Assembly (NCBI GenBank): GCA_027037055.1
Contig: JALWBR010000035.1
Location: forward strand, 1 to 64,000
Source of the DNA: Aquificales bacterium
Lineage (GTDB): Bacteria; Aquificota; Aquificia; Aquificales; Aquificaceae
DNA length: 64,000 bases
Reading direction: 5' to 3'
This document shows, in pieces, positions 33,914 through 42,415 of this stretch. Within the stretch, counting starts at the first letter, position 1. Every line of letters begins with the position of its first letter. Under the pieces are notes generated by a model. That model was not told where the DNA came from, searched no databases, and was given only the letters and a program-made list of their open reading frames with translations. The position numbers and the translations under genes are program-made.

Positions 33914-34614
33914 GAATAGCAAAAGCTTTTGTTTTTTCTCTAACTATTCACGGAGGAGTAATCTTTATGCTTACGGAAGTTTTTGATAGCATGAAAGTGA
34001 AAACAGGGTTTGAGGATCCATTAAGGGTAAATATAGAAGTAAGTAACATAAAGTTTGAAATACAAAAATCCAAAAGCATAGTTAGAGAAGTAAAAAATAA
34101 ATCCACTCCTAAAGCTAAGGAAAATGAAATATCCAGAGAGATAGTTAAGGAGACAGAAAAAAGAGCTATAGAAAACCGAGAAAGAGAAATCAAAAAAACA
34201 GAAGCCTCGGGAGAGAAAAACGAATTACAAGAACAAACAATAGAAAATGATGAATTAATAGAAGAAACCCAGAATGAAAAAGCGGAAACTGTGGAGGATA
34301 GTTATAGTGAAGAAAATACGTTAAATTATCAGGAAGAATATAAAAGAGAACATTTAGAAAAAATAAGGGAAGCGGTCAGAGGTTTTCTGAGATACCCGCT
34401 TATAGCCCTCAGGATGGGTTGGGAAGGAACGGTTATAGTCTGTTTTACATTGTATCCAGACGGAGAAATAAGAAATCTCAAGGTGGAAAAGAGTTCCGGT
34501 TTTGAAATCCTGGATAAGTATGCCCTTAAAGCGGTTTCCAAAGCCTCCCCTTCCTTTCCGCGTCCGTCAGAACCCGTTACCATTGTCATTCCTATAACAT
34601 ATCGCTTGGAGTGA
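33910..34614 (+). CDS. tonB: TonB energy-transducing protein
   Basis: 234 residues: an N-terminal membrane anchor with the family His (FSLTIHGGVIFML), a long Glu/Lys-rich periplasmic spacer (residues ~60-150) in place of the usual Pro-rich one, and a C-terminal TonB domain. That domain contains RYPLIALRMGWEGTVIVCFT, YPDGEIRNLKVEKSSGFEIL and VTIVIPITYRLE. It transmits proton-motive force from ExbB to outer-membrane receptors such as the one encoded opposite. The stop is 6 bases from the convergent receptor gene end. Confidence 0.93.
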   Translation: MRIAKAFVFSLTIHGGVIFMLTEVFDSMKVKTGFEDPLRVNIEVSNIKFEIQKSKSIVREVKNKSTPKAKENEISREIVKETEKRAIENREREIKKTEASGEKNELQEQTIENDELIEETQNEKAETVEDSYSEENTLNYQEEYKREHLEKIREAVRGFLRYPLIALRMGWEGTVIVCFTLYPDGEIRNLKVEKSSGFEILDKYALKAVSKASPSFPRPSEPVTIVIPITYRLE

Positions 34615-34620
34615 AATATT

Positions 34621-36540
34621 TCATATACTTCCCTGTATTCCCAACCAGTAAAATCTGCCCAGAAGTCCTATATCAAAATCCTTATTGTCACCCAAGTTAT
34701 CCACACCTCCTACAAGCCTAATATTCCTATAAATATTTCTTGATAGGCTTATATGTAAGAGACCGAAGTTCTTTTCTTCATTGGGCGCATACAAAAAGCC
34801 GTTTACCAGTTCTCCGAAGAGGGCTACTCTGAAAGTCTTTTCATTTAAAACAATCCTGCCCACAGCCCTGTGTCTTGGTCTCTGTAGCAGAGGTTCTCTG
34901 TTTACAATATCCCTCGCCTGCATATATGTGTAGGATATACCCAGTATCACCTTGTTTGCCCTTTTACTACGAAGGGATAGCTCCGCTCCGTGTATTTCAG
35001 CCTTACCTATATTTTTATAGGTTATTAGAGCAGTACCTGTAGGAACGGGAATTCCGTTTGCGGTGCACCCTGGGGTACCACCCATACATACAAAGCTTGT
35101 ATCTATAAGATCTTCCGCCTTAGTATAGAATATTCCTCCTTTAAAAGTAATATTTTTGTAAATATCTATCTCTAACGCAGCATCTATATTGTCCGTCTTC
35201 TCACTTTCAAGTTGTGGGTTGCCTACCACCCAGTAGCCGAAACCAGGGAAGAAAATAAACAGCTCCCTCGGGCTTGGCGTCTTAAAACCTTTTGCGTAAT
35301 TAGTTTTTAATCTTATATGTTCTGTCGGTACAAATGTTGCCCCTATTTTTGGACTGAGGTTGCTTTCAAACCTGTCACTATCATCGTACCTTATACCACC
35401 TATGATAAAAATATTCTCCGATAAAAACAGCTCATCCTGTATATAAAGGGCGTAATAGTCTATTTTTTCCATGTAACGATCCTTTGATATGCTTTCTCTA
35501 ACAACTTTTCCCTTATATTCTCCTCCCCTTATACGTGTTCCGTTAAAAATTTCCCTTCTTATTTCTCCGCCAGCAGTGAACCTGTGGCTGTTCAAGAATG
35601 TCCTGCTGAACCATGTTTCAAAGACATAAAGATCCCCGTCCGCCACATCAAAGTCCATAAGCCTATTACCCGCCTCTCTCCTAAGCTCATAGTCCTTATC
35701 GTAAAGGGAGGCGTAACCTCTTATGAATAGCTTCCAATTCTTTTGATCCCTATCAAAACTTAGAGAAATATTCTGCCTTGCATTATTGTGGATCACCTTT
35801 ACATTTGACGGACCCATCTTAAGCACACCCTTTTCGTCATGATCCATGTAATCGTAATCAAACCTGACCTTTGATCCGCCAGAAGGATAGTGGAAAAGGG
35901 ACAGCCCAGTATTTTTAACATCCAGTATAAAAGAGGGGGTTGTTCCGTCTGGAAGTTTGTAAGCATTCCTGTTCTTTATCCTTCCGAATACACCTACGTT
36001 AAATCTACCCCTTTTACCCGTATATGCGGAGAAGGAAAGCTGTCTTTCATCGGGCGGAGATCCGTACCTAAGGGAAAAATTCACTTCCCTTTTCAATGGC
36101 TCTCTCGTTATTATGTTTACAACTCCTCCGAGGGCATCCGTTCCGTAAAGCACCGAGGCGGGACCTTTCATTACCTCTATCCTTTCTATTCTGTCCAAGG
36201 TAATTCTGTCCAGCTCAAAGGTTCTGTCAACCTCACTGGAAAGACGCTTTCCGTCTATGAGTATGAGTATCCTGTCTTGGGTAAAACCTCTTATACCAAG
36301 AAAGTCGGTTCCACGGGACCTCATTATGAAAAGACTTGAATCAAACAGCAATATGTCCCTCAGGCTTTCCGTACTCCTAAGCTCCAACTCCTCATCCCCC
36401 ACGCTCGTAATTGAAGAGGGTGCAGTTTCAATATCTATTTCATGGCGCGTTTCCGTAACAACCACATCCTCAAGCTTAATAACCTGTTCGGAAGACAAAA
36501 CCGCGGTAGGAAGAAGGAACAAAATCTTTATATACCTCAT
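34621..36540 (-). CDS. TonB-dependent outer-membrane receptor
   Basis: 639 residues. A signal peptide (~1-16) is followed by a TonB-box-like stretch EDVVVTETRHEID, a plug domain (FLGIRGFTQDRILILIDGKR, RIEVMKGPASVLYGTDALGG, VVNIITREP) and a ~500-residue beta-barrel with alternating aromatic strands. NLSPKIGATFVPTEHIRLKT and FKTPSPRELF are typical receptor blocks. The ligand cannot be read from sequence; the neighbouring periplasmic chelatase-like protein suggests a metal complex or tetrapyrrole. The ATG overlaps the stop of the 70-aa gene by 4 bases. Confidence 0.94.
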   Translation of the reverse strand: MRYIKILFLLPTAVLSSEQVIKLEDVVVTETRHEIDIETAPSSITSVGDEELELRSTESLRDILLFDSSLFIMRSRGTDFLGIRGFTQDRILILIDGKRLSSEVDRTFELDRITLDRIERIEVMKGPASVLYGTDALGGVVNIITREPLKREVNFSLRYGSPPDERQLSFSAYTGKRGRFNVGVFGRIKNRNAYKLPDGTTPSFILDVKNTGLSLFHYPSGGSKVRFDYDYMDHDEKGVLKMGPSNVKVIHNNARQNISLSFDRDQKNWKLFIRGYASLYDKDYELRREAGNRLMDFDVADGDLYVFETWFSRTFLNSHRFTAGGEIRREIFNGTRIRGGEYKGKVVRESISKDRYMEKIDYYALYIQDELFLSENIFIIGGIRYDDSDRFESNLSPKIGATFVPTEHIRLKTNYAKGFKTPSPRELFIFFPGFGYWVVGNPQLESEKTDNIDAALEIDIYKNITFKGGIFYTKAEDLIDTSFVCMGGTPGCTANGIPVPTGTALITYKNIGKAEIHGAELSLRSKRANKVILGISYTYMQARDIVNREPLLQRPRHRAVGRIVLNEKTFRVALFGELVNGFLYAPNEEKNFGLLHISLSRNIYRNIRLVGGVDNLGDNKDFDIGLLGRFYWLGIQGSI

Positions 36541-36749
36541 CTCTTACCTCCCACAGATATTACAATGCCCTTATACCTTCTTATTACCCTGAAGCCCATC
36601 TCCTCCGCCAAGCTCAAGATCTTTTCATCTTCCACAGGGATCATAAAGATCAACTTGAACTCTTCCAAAGACACCTTTCTTTTAAAAGACAAGGCAATCC
36701 TTAAACGCTCCTTTATGTACTCCTCTATAAGCCACGGATCATTCGGCAT
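36537..36749 (-). CDS. Small protein preceding the TonB receptor (70 aa)
   Basis: 70 residues, helical then strand-like: SFKRKVSLEEFKLIFMIPVE, EEMGFRVIRRYKGIVISVGG. The C-terminal half resembles a small winged-helix-like module, but I cannot assign it. The ribosome site GGGAGGTGAT is strong. It is co-transcribed and coupled (4-base overlap) with the receptor and lies behind the palindromic operator at 36784, so it is part of the same regulon. Confidence 0.7.
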   Translation of the reverse strand: MPNDPWLIEEYIKERLRIALSFKRKVSLEEFKLIFMIPVEDEKILSLAEEMGFRVIRRYKGIVISVGGKR

Positions 36750-36783
36750 AGCCTATCACCTCCCTGCATATTGTATATGGGAA

Positions 36784-36798
36784 TGAAATTGAATGTCA
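36784..36798. promoter_or_regulatory. Second copy of the 7-1-7 operator
   Basis: TGAAATT-G-AATGTCA, an inverted repeat with one mismatch between arms. In reverse orientation the block GAGATTGACATTCAATTTCA matches the site before exbB except at one base. It lies 35 bases upstream of the 70-aa gene and its TonB receptor. Confidence 0.65.
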
Positions 36799-36901
36799 AT
36801 CTCTAAATGACGATGATGTAGATCAGCTAAGCCTAAACAGGATCCTTGCTTTAGAATTGTTGAATTTTTAAAAATCTTCTTAAAATTGTGAAATAAAATC
36901 G

Positions 36902-36977
36902 TTTTTATTAACCAAAAATAATGTTAATAAATGTTTAATAAATGTTAAAAAGAACGTTATTAAACCGTTAAATAAAG
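36902..36977. repeat. Array of ~11-base GTTAATAAAT-like repeats
   Basis: Units beginning GTT at 36923, 36933, 36944, 36956 and 36967 read GTTAATAAAT, GTTTAATAAAT, GTTAAAAAGAAC, GTTATTAAACC and GTTAAATAAAG. An inverted copy (TTTTTATTAACC) starts at 36902. Spacings are 10, 11, 12 and 11 bases, close to one helical turn, so one face of the DNA would carry all copies. The array fills the 266-base gap between the TonB unit and the metal-efflux operon, 40-90 bases before its first gene. Likely binding sites for a regulator of that operon; otherwise simply AT-rich promoter DNA. Confidence 0.55.
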
Positions 36978-37015
36978 AGATTGAATTAACAGAGTTATAG
37001 GAATATCATTTTTGC

Positions 37016-38197
37016 ATGCACATATTCTTAGCTTTTTTTATACTTCTTATAAATATTTCTTTTGCAGAGCAGCTGGACGATCTAATAGATTTCGCACTAA
37101 GAAACAATCCAACCCTTAAATCCTTTGAAAATTTAATTAAGTCAAAGGATATAAGATCAAGATACAAACTCACGCTTCCCAATCCTGTGGTAGGTTTCGC
37201 CCTGCAAAGTGTAGAGCTTGAGTATCCCTTTCCGAGGGCACAAAATCCCATGAGCGGTTTGGGTTTCTTCTTTTCACAAAGATATACACTTCCCGTAAAG
37301 AGGGAAAAGGACTCTTTGATAGCAAAAGAGACAGAAGAGAAAATAGAAGCAGAAAGGGAGCTTTTTAAAAAGCAACTTATAAGGAGCATTAAGGAGAGCT
37401 ATTACGATTTTCAGTATTCCTACATGCTTGAGGAACTCTCCCTTTCAATAAAAAAGGAAATTGAAGATATCCTTGAGGTCTCAGAAGAACACTACATATA
37501 CGGAAGGGCGAACTTGGCAGACCTTGTATTCCTTAAGGTGGAGCTCGGCAGGATTGAGGAGCAGATAGTCTTTGCCCGTAATCTGAGACTTAAAAGCCTT
37601 GCGATAATAGAAGCGCTGGCGGGAGGCAAGGTTGATCTAAAAAAGGAAAAGCTTGAAGCTGTACCCTTTCCCTCTCCCCTTGATGTAGAAAAGAGTCCCT
37701 ATATAAGGGTTGTAGAAAAGGAAATAAAGGTTTTGGAGGCGGAGGAAGAAAGACTAAAGGTTGAACATCTTCCGGACATAACCCTAACGGGTGCTTATCT
37801 GTTAAGACCCGATATACCAGATCTTATAACCCTTAAGGCGGGGATAACCGTTCCCCTTTGGTATGAAAGAAAGGAAAAGCTGATGGTTATGGAGAAGAGG
37901 GAGGAGATAAGGGGAAAACATCTCTTCCTTGAAGGTGTGAAGCTAAGAGTAAAAGGTGAATATGAAGCACTCAAATCCGTATATCTTTCCCTACGGGAGA
38001 CCCTTGATATAGTCAGGAAAGAGATAGAGGACAAAAAGAAGGAGATAGAGAGCCTTAATATAGCCTTCACCTACGAGAAGGAGGACTTCAGGGATCTCTT
38101 AAGGGCTTACAGGGAATTGTGGAATTTGAGACTTAAGGAGATAAAGCTAATTGTTGATCTCCTTAAAGTAACAGCAAGGGCGGAGGAACTGATATGA
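37016..38197 (+). CDS. TolC-like outer-membrane efflux factor (CusC/CzcC type)
   Basis: 393 residues with a signal peptide (1-17, cut near SFA) and two repeats of long coiled-coil helices, typical of outer membrane efflux proteins: LDDLIDFALRNNPTLKSFEN at the start and YIYGRANLADLVFLKVELGR in the first repeat. It is shorter than E. coli TolC, as is common for CzcC-like members. It is first in the heavy-metal efflux operon and overlaps the adaptor gene by 4 bases. The ribosome site TAGGA is weak and 13 bases away. Confidence 0.9.
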   Translation: MHIFLAFFILLINISFAEQLDDLIDFALRNNPTLKSFENLIKSKDIRSRYKLTLPNPVVGFALQSVELEYPFPRAQNPMSGLGFFFSQRYTLPVKREKDSLIAKETEEKIEAERELFKKQLIRSIKESYYDFQYSYMLEELSLSIKKEIEDILEVSEEHYIYGRANLADLVFLKVELGRIEEQIVFARNLRLKSLAIIEALAGGKVDLKKEKLEAVPFPSPLDVEKSPYIRVVEKEIKVLEAEEERLKVEHLPDITLTGAYLLRPDIPDLITLKAGITVPLWYERKEKLMVMEKREEIRGKHLFLEGVKLRVKGEYEALKSVYLSLRETLDIVRKEIEDKKKEIESLNIAFTYEKEDFRDLLRAYRELWNLRLKEIKLIVDLLKVTARAEELI

Positions 38198-39345
38198 GGT
38201 GGATGCTTTTATTAGTATTTATCACTGTTACAACAGTAGGTATATATTCGTGTGCTTCAGAAAATAAGGAAGGAGAAACTGCAAAGGTTGAAGAGAAAAA
38301 AGAGGTGTACACCTGCCCCATGCATCCCCAGATAAGGAGTGATAAGCCGGGAGAATGTCCTATATGTGGTATGGCTTTGGTACCTTTAAAGGAAGCCCAA
38401 CATGATGAACATAAGAAACACATAATGGTAGCCCACCACAAGGTTCAACTCGTCGGAATAGTGACAGAAGAGGTAATAAGAAAGGAACTCATCAAGAGCT
38501 TTTCAACGGTGGGATTTGTTGAATACAACAAGGAAAAGATAGTGGATGTAACAGTAAGGGCGTATGCGTGGATTGAGGAAACCTTTGGAAGATTTGAAGG
38601 CGAACTTGTTAAAAAGGGTGACCCGTTGATGAAAATACTAAGCCCTGACATTGAAGTAGCCATGAGGGAGTACGAACTGGCAAAGGAGAAGGGAGATGAG
38701 GAGCTTATAAGATCCGCAAAGGAAAAGCTTGAATATCTTAAAGCTCAAAGCATTATCAGATCTCCCATAAATGGCTTGATCATAAAGAAATTTGTTAATG
38801 AGGGGGGATATGTAAAGGAAGGTCAAACAGCCTACAGGATAGTGGACATATCAGAAGTATGGGTAATAGCTGAAATCCCTTATCGTCTATTCCCTTATGT
38901 GGAAGAGGGGATGGAGGTACTTGTAACCCCGAGGGACAATCCGGAGGAGATGTATGACGGTGTTGTGGATTACATCTTTCCCCAAACTGACAGAATGGCA
39001 AGAACTGTCAAGGTGAGAATAAAGATAGATAATCCTGAGTATAAATTAAAGCCGGATACCCTCGTTGAAATCCTGCTTGAAAAGGAGCTCGGTGAAGTCC
39101 TCGTTGTACCCGAAAGTGCGGTTGTTGATACGGGTAAAAGGACGGTCGTATTTGTAGAAACGGGAAAGGGTATGTATGAACCGCGGATGGTAAAGCTCGG
39201 TAAAAGGGCGGAAGGTTACTATCAGGTACTGCACGGCTTGAAGGAAGGGGAAAAAGTTGTTGTAAGAGGAACATTCCTGCTTGATTCTGAAGCACAGCTG
39301 AGAGGACTTTATGGGACCGCCTCAGCGGGAGGACACCATCACTGA
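38194..39345 (+). CDS. RND efflux adaptor with heavy-metal binding domain (CusB type)
   Basis: 383 residues. The N-terminus ends in a lipobox-like GIYSC (Cys20), so it may be a lipoprotein. Residues ~39-63 form a heavy-metal binding domain (YTCPMHPQIRSDKPGECPIC, then GMALVP). The rest is a membrane-fusion adaptor: beta-barrel, lipoyl and hairpin parts including SIIRSPINGLIIKKFVNEGG and VLVVPESAVVDTGKRTVVFV. It ends in a His tail (GGHHH). It bridges the CusA/CzcA pump and the outer-membrane factor. The same domain type is found in the ATPase of this operon. Confidence 0.92.
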   Translation: MRWMLLLVFITVTTVGIYSCASENKEGETAKVEEKKEVYTCPMHPQIRSDKPGECPICGMALVPLKEAQHDEHKKHIMVAHHKVQLVGIVTEEVIRKELIKSFSTVGFVEYNKEKIVDVTVRAYAWIEETFGRFEGELVKKGDPLMKILSPDIEVAMREYELAKEKGDEELIRSAKEKLEYLKAQSIIRSPINGLIIKKFVNEGGYVKEGQTAYRIVDISEVWVIAEIPYRLFPYVEEGMEVLVTPRDNPEEMYDGVVDYIFPQTDRMARTVKVRIKIDNPEYKLKPDTLVEILLEKELGEVLVVPESAVVDTGKRTVVFVETGKGMYEPRMVKLGKRAEGYYQVLHGLKEGEKVVVRGTFLLDSEAQLRGLYGTASAGGHHH

Positions 39346-39360
39346 AAGGAGGTATCAGTC

Positions 39361-39696
39361 ATGAGGAAACTGCTTTTTACGGGCCTTTTGAGCATGTCCT
39401 TGGCTTTTGCCCATGGCGTTCCAGATATGGATATCAAAAAGGAATCCCACGGTATGGGAATGCATCACATGTATATGGGAATGCCCATGATGTTCATGAA
39501 GGATCCGGAGATAAGAAAGCTCGTTAAAGACCACATGAAAGAGTGCAGGAGGGAACTGAAGAAGAAGCTTATGAAACATCCCAAGGTGATAAAGCACATG
39601 CTTAAAACCCTGCTTATGAACAAGGAAGAGCTTCAAAAGGTGCTTGAAGAAAATCCGGATTTAAGGGATGAGCTTAAAACCCTCTTAGGAGGTTGA
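39361..39696 (+). CDS. Met/His-rich periplasmic protein (111 aa)
   Basis: A signal peptide (~1-17, cut near AFA) is followed by a segment rich in His and Met (SHGMGMHHMYMGMPMMFMKD) and a basic helical C-terminus. Met/His clusters bind Cu(I)/Ag(I), so a periplasmic copper-buffering role is likely in this efflux operon. It has no recognisable CusF fold. AAAGGAGG precedes the ATG. Family not recognised. Confidence 0.72.
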   Translation: MRKLLFTGLLSMSLAFAHGVPDMDIKKESHGMGMHHMYMGMPMMFMKDPEIRKLVKDHMKECRRELKKKLMKHPKVIKHMLKTLLMNKEELQKVLEENPDLRDELKTLLGG

Positions 39697-39700
39697 GGCG

Positions 39701-40147
39701 ATGAGAAAACTTACACTGATGATGATAACCCTGAGTCTTTTAGCCTTTTCCCAGCCTTCCCAAAAGCTGGAAGGCAAGCGATGTGTAATATGCAACATGG
39801 ATGTTAATATGTCTCCCGAGCTTACCTCACAGGTAAAGCTATCGGATGGCACATACAAGTTTGCGGAATCTCCCAAACACATACTCCAGTATTACTTCAA
39901 GAATAAGGAGAAGGTTAAAGAGATATGGGTGAAGGATTACAACACTGGAAAGTGGATTGACGGCAAGAGGGCATACTATGTAATCATTGAAGAAGGTCCG
40001 ATGGGCAAGGACCTTGCCCCCTTTAAGAGCAGGATAAAGGCTAAGAAGTTTGCGAAAGGCAAAAAGGTTTACAAATTCTCTGATATAACGCCTGATCTCC
40101 TTAAGCACCTTGACATGGATATGAAGATGAAGGGACACGGACACTGA
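39701..40147 (+). CDS. NosL-like copper-binding protein
   Basis: 148 residues with a signal peptide (1-17). GKRCVICNMDVNMSPELTSQ matches the NosL core, where the Cys and Met residues bind Cu(I), and DGKRAYYVIIEEGPMGKDLA with KFAKGKKVYKFSDITPDLLK completes the fold. NosL is best known as a copper donor for nitrous oxide reductase; here, with copper efflux genes, it is probably a general periplasmic copper chaperone. The tail MDMKMKGHGH adds more Met/His ligands. The TGA stop overlaps the next start. Confidence 0.88.
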   Translation: MRKLTLMMITLSLLAFSQPSQKLEGKRCVICNMDVNMSPELTSQVKLSDGTYKFAESPKHILQYYFKNKEKVKEIWVKDYNTGKWIDGKRAYYVIIEEGPMGKDLAPFKSRIKAKKFAKGKKVYKFSDITPDLLKHLDMDMKMKGHGH

Positions 40148-40254
40148 TGATGTACAACGGCCACCATACCTTCATGTGGGTGCTGGGCATTTTACTACTT
40201 GTTCTGATAGTTCTGGGGATAGTAGCCCTTATCAAATACATAACAAAGGAGTAA
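40147..40254 (+). CDS. 35-residue single-span membrane peptide
   Basis: A short frame between the NosL-like gene and the ATPase: MMYNGHHTFMWVLGILLLVL followed by IVLGIVALIKYITKE. It has a Met/His-containing N-terminus, one ~20-residue hydrophobic span and a basic end. The ATG overlaps the upstream stop (TGATG) and the stop falls 4 bases before the next start, which is strong evidence for a real coupled gene. It could be a small regulator or accessory of the copper ATPase or pump, by analogy with other small transporter-associated peptides. Confidence 0.75.
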   Translation: MMYNGHHTFMWVLGILLLVLIVLGIVALIKYITKE

Positions 40255-40258
40255 TGCC

Positions 40259-42397
40259 ATGCATGAGCATAAACATCACCATCATCATGCGGAAAAGGGT
40301 GCGGGGGGAGTAAGGTATGTATGCCCTATGCACCCAGAGGTTGTATCGGACAGTATGGGTAAATGTCCAAAGTGTGATATGGATCTGCTTCCGGAACACA
40401 TCGTAAAAAGACATGAAGAGAAACATGAACATAAACACGACCATCATGAACACCACATTATGGAAATAAAAAGAAAGGCTATAGTAACAACCGTATTAAC
40501 CGTGCCGGTTCTTTACTTCTCCGAAAGCTTTCAAAGTTTCCTCGGATTCAAAGCCATAGACATACCCCTTAAGGAGTGGATCTCTCCCCTTCTATCAACG
40601 GTGATCTTCATATACGGGGGATCCTTCTTTATAAAGGGATCCTTGGATGAGCTGAGGGCAAGAAAACCGGGGATGATGACCCTCATAGGCGTAGCCATAA
40701 CCACCGCCTTTTTATACAGCATATCAACCGTATTTTTCGGAGGGAAAGAGTTCTTCTGGGAGCTTACCACCCTTATAGTTATCATGCTCTGGGGACACCT
40801 TATAGAGATGAAATCCGTTCTGGGTGCCTCAAGGGCGCTTGAATCTTTGGTCAAATTGATGCCTACCAAGGCAAACCTTATAAAGAACGGAGAGGTTATT
40901 GAGATTGATGTATTCAAGATAAAGAAGGGGGATCTGCTACTGGTAAAGCCTGGGGAGAAAATACCCGTTGATGGGGAGGTTACGGAAGGAGAAACCCATG
41001 TTAATGAAGCCTTCCTGACGGGTGAGTCAAAGCCCGTGGTGAAAAAACCAGGCGATAAGGTAATAGGCGGATCCATCAACATAGACGGATCCATAAAAAT
41101 TAGGGCGGAGAAGGTGGGAGAGGAACTGTATCTTAATCAGGTTATAAAGCTTGTAAAAGAAGCCCAAGAATCCAAGACAAGGCTCAGCAATCTTGCGGAT
41201 AGGGTCGCCTTCTATCTGACCATAGTAGCCATAGGAACGGGCGGTATAACACTGTTTGTGTGGCTTTTATTCGGAAAGGATTTTCAATTCTCCATAGAAA
41301 GGGCTGTGACTGTTATGGTTATAGCTTGTCCTCACGCCCTCGGCGTTGCCATACCCTTGGTGGTTGCGGTATCAACCTCCTATTCAGCAAGGAACGGTAT
41401 ATTGATAAGGAACCGTTTAGCCCTTGAAACAGCAAAAGATATAGATGCGGTTTTGTTTGATAAAACGGGTACCCTTACGGAAGGTAAATTTGGTGTAACA
41501 GAGATTATTGCAAAGGACGGTGTGGATAAGGATTACCTTCTTAAGCTTGCATCGTCCCTTGAAATAAGATCGGAGCATGTGATAGCACGGGCAATAGTTG
41601 AATTTGCAAAGGAGAAAGGCGTTGAAATCCTTGAAGTATCTGAGTTTAAAGCTGTTGCGGGCAAAGGTATAGTTGGAACGGTGGACGGAAAAAGGGTGGG
41701 TGTGGGGACCCTAAAACTTATAGAGGAGCTGGGAATTCCTAAGAATAACAAACTAATAGATATTGCGGAGGAGTTTGAAAGGAATGGCAATACGGTTGTC
41801 TTTGTAAGTATTGAAGAGAGCTTGGCGGGTTTCATAGCCCTTTCCGACAGGATAAGGAAGGAATCCTTTGAAGCGGTGAGGGAACTTAAGGAAATGGGTA
41901 AGAGGGTTTTTATGATTACGGGTGATGCGGAAGAGGTTGCCCGAAAGGTGGCGAAGGATCTGGGAATAGATGACTTTTTCGCAAGGGTTCTGCCCCATCA
42001 GAAATCTGAGAAGGTAAAAGAACTTCAGGAGAGGGGATTAAAGGTAGCCATGGTCGGCGACGGTATAAACGATGCCCCCGCCCTCGTACAGGCGGATATA
42101 GGTATAGCCATAGGAAGTGGAACGGATGTTGCCATTGAGAGTGCGGACATAATACTTGTAGGTAACGATCCGAGACAGATCCCCCGTATTATAAGACTTT
42201 CTTCCCTCACCTACAAAAAGATGATTCAAAACCTCTTCTGGGCTGTGGGCTACAATGTGTTCGCCATACCTTTGGCGGCGGGCATACTCGCACCCGTCGG
42301 CATAATACTTAAACCTGCGGTGGGTGCCATCTTAATGAGTGCAAGCACGGTTATAGTCTCAATAAATGCGCTCCTTTTAAAAACAAAACTCACATAG
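40259..42397 (+). CDS. copB: CopB-type copper-exporting P1B-ATPase
   Basis: 712 residues. The N-terminus is extremely His-rich (MHEHKHHHHHAEK and HEEKHEHKHDHHEHH), with a heavy-metal binding domain between (YVCPMHPEVVSDSMGKCPKC, then DMDLLP). The transport core has TGES, the membrane metal site CPH in VMVIACPHALGVAIPL, DKTGTLTEG with the phosphorylated Asp, and GDGINDAPALVQADIGIA. The CPH motif with a His-rich tail marks the CopB (P1B-3) group, reported to move Cu(II)/Ag(I). AAGGAG precedes the ATG at a good distance. Confidence 0.94.
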   Translation: MHEHKHHHHHAEKGAGGVRYVCPMHPEVVSDSMGKCPKCDMDLLPEHIVKRHEEKHEHKHDHHEHHIMEIKRKAIVTTVLTVPVLYFSESFQSFLGFKAIDIPLKEWISPLLSTVIFIYGGSFFIKGSLDELRARKPGMMTLIGVAITTAFLYSISTVFFGGKEFFWELTTLIVIMLWGHLIEMKSVLGASRALESLVKLMPTKANLIKNGEVIEIDVFKIKKGDLLLVKPGEKIPVDGEVTEGETHVNEAFLTGESKPVVKKPGDKVIGGSINIDGSIKIRAEKVGEELYLNQVIKLVKEAQESKTRLSNLADRVAFYLTIVAIGTGGITLFVWLLFGKDFQFSIERAVTVMVIACPHALGVAIPLVVAVSTSYSARNGILIRNRLALETAKDIDAVLFDKTGTLTEGKFGVTEIIAKDGVDKDYLLKLASSLEIRSEHVIARAIVEFAKEKGVEILEVSEFKAVAGKGIVGTVDGKRVGVGTLKLIEELGIPKNNKLIDIAEEFERNGNTVVFVSIEESLAGFIALSDRIRKESFEAVRELKEMGKRVFMITGDAEEVARKVAKDLGIDDFFARVLPHQKSEKVKELQERGLKVAMVGDGINDAPALVQADIGIAIGSGTDVAIESADIILVGNDPRQIPRIIRLSSLTYKKMIQNLFWAVGYNVFAIPLAAGILAPVGIILKPAVGAILMSASTVIVSINALLLKTKLT

Positions 42398-42415
42398 GAT
42401 CAGGAGGATCGGTAA

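Noticed and set aside
36750-37015. Possible riboswitch (for example cobalamin) before the TonB receptor
   Set aside because: Too little space before the gene and no conserved box or complex stem seen; palindromic and direct repeats explain the region better.
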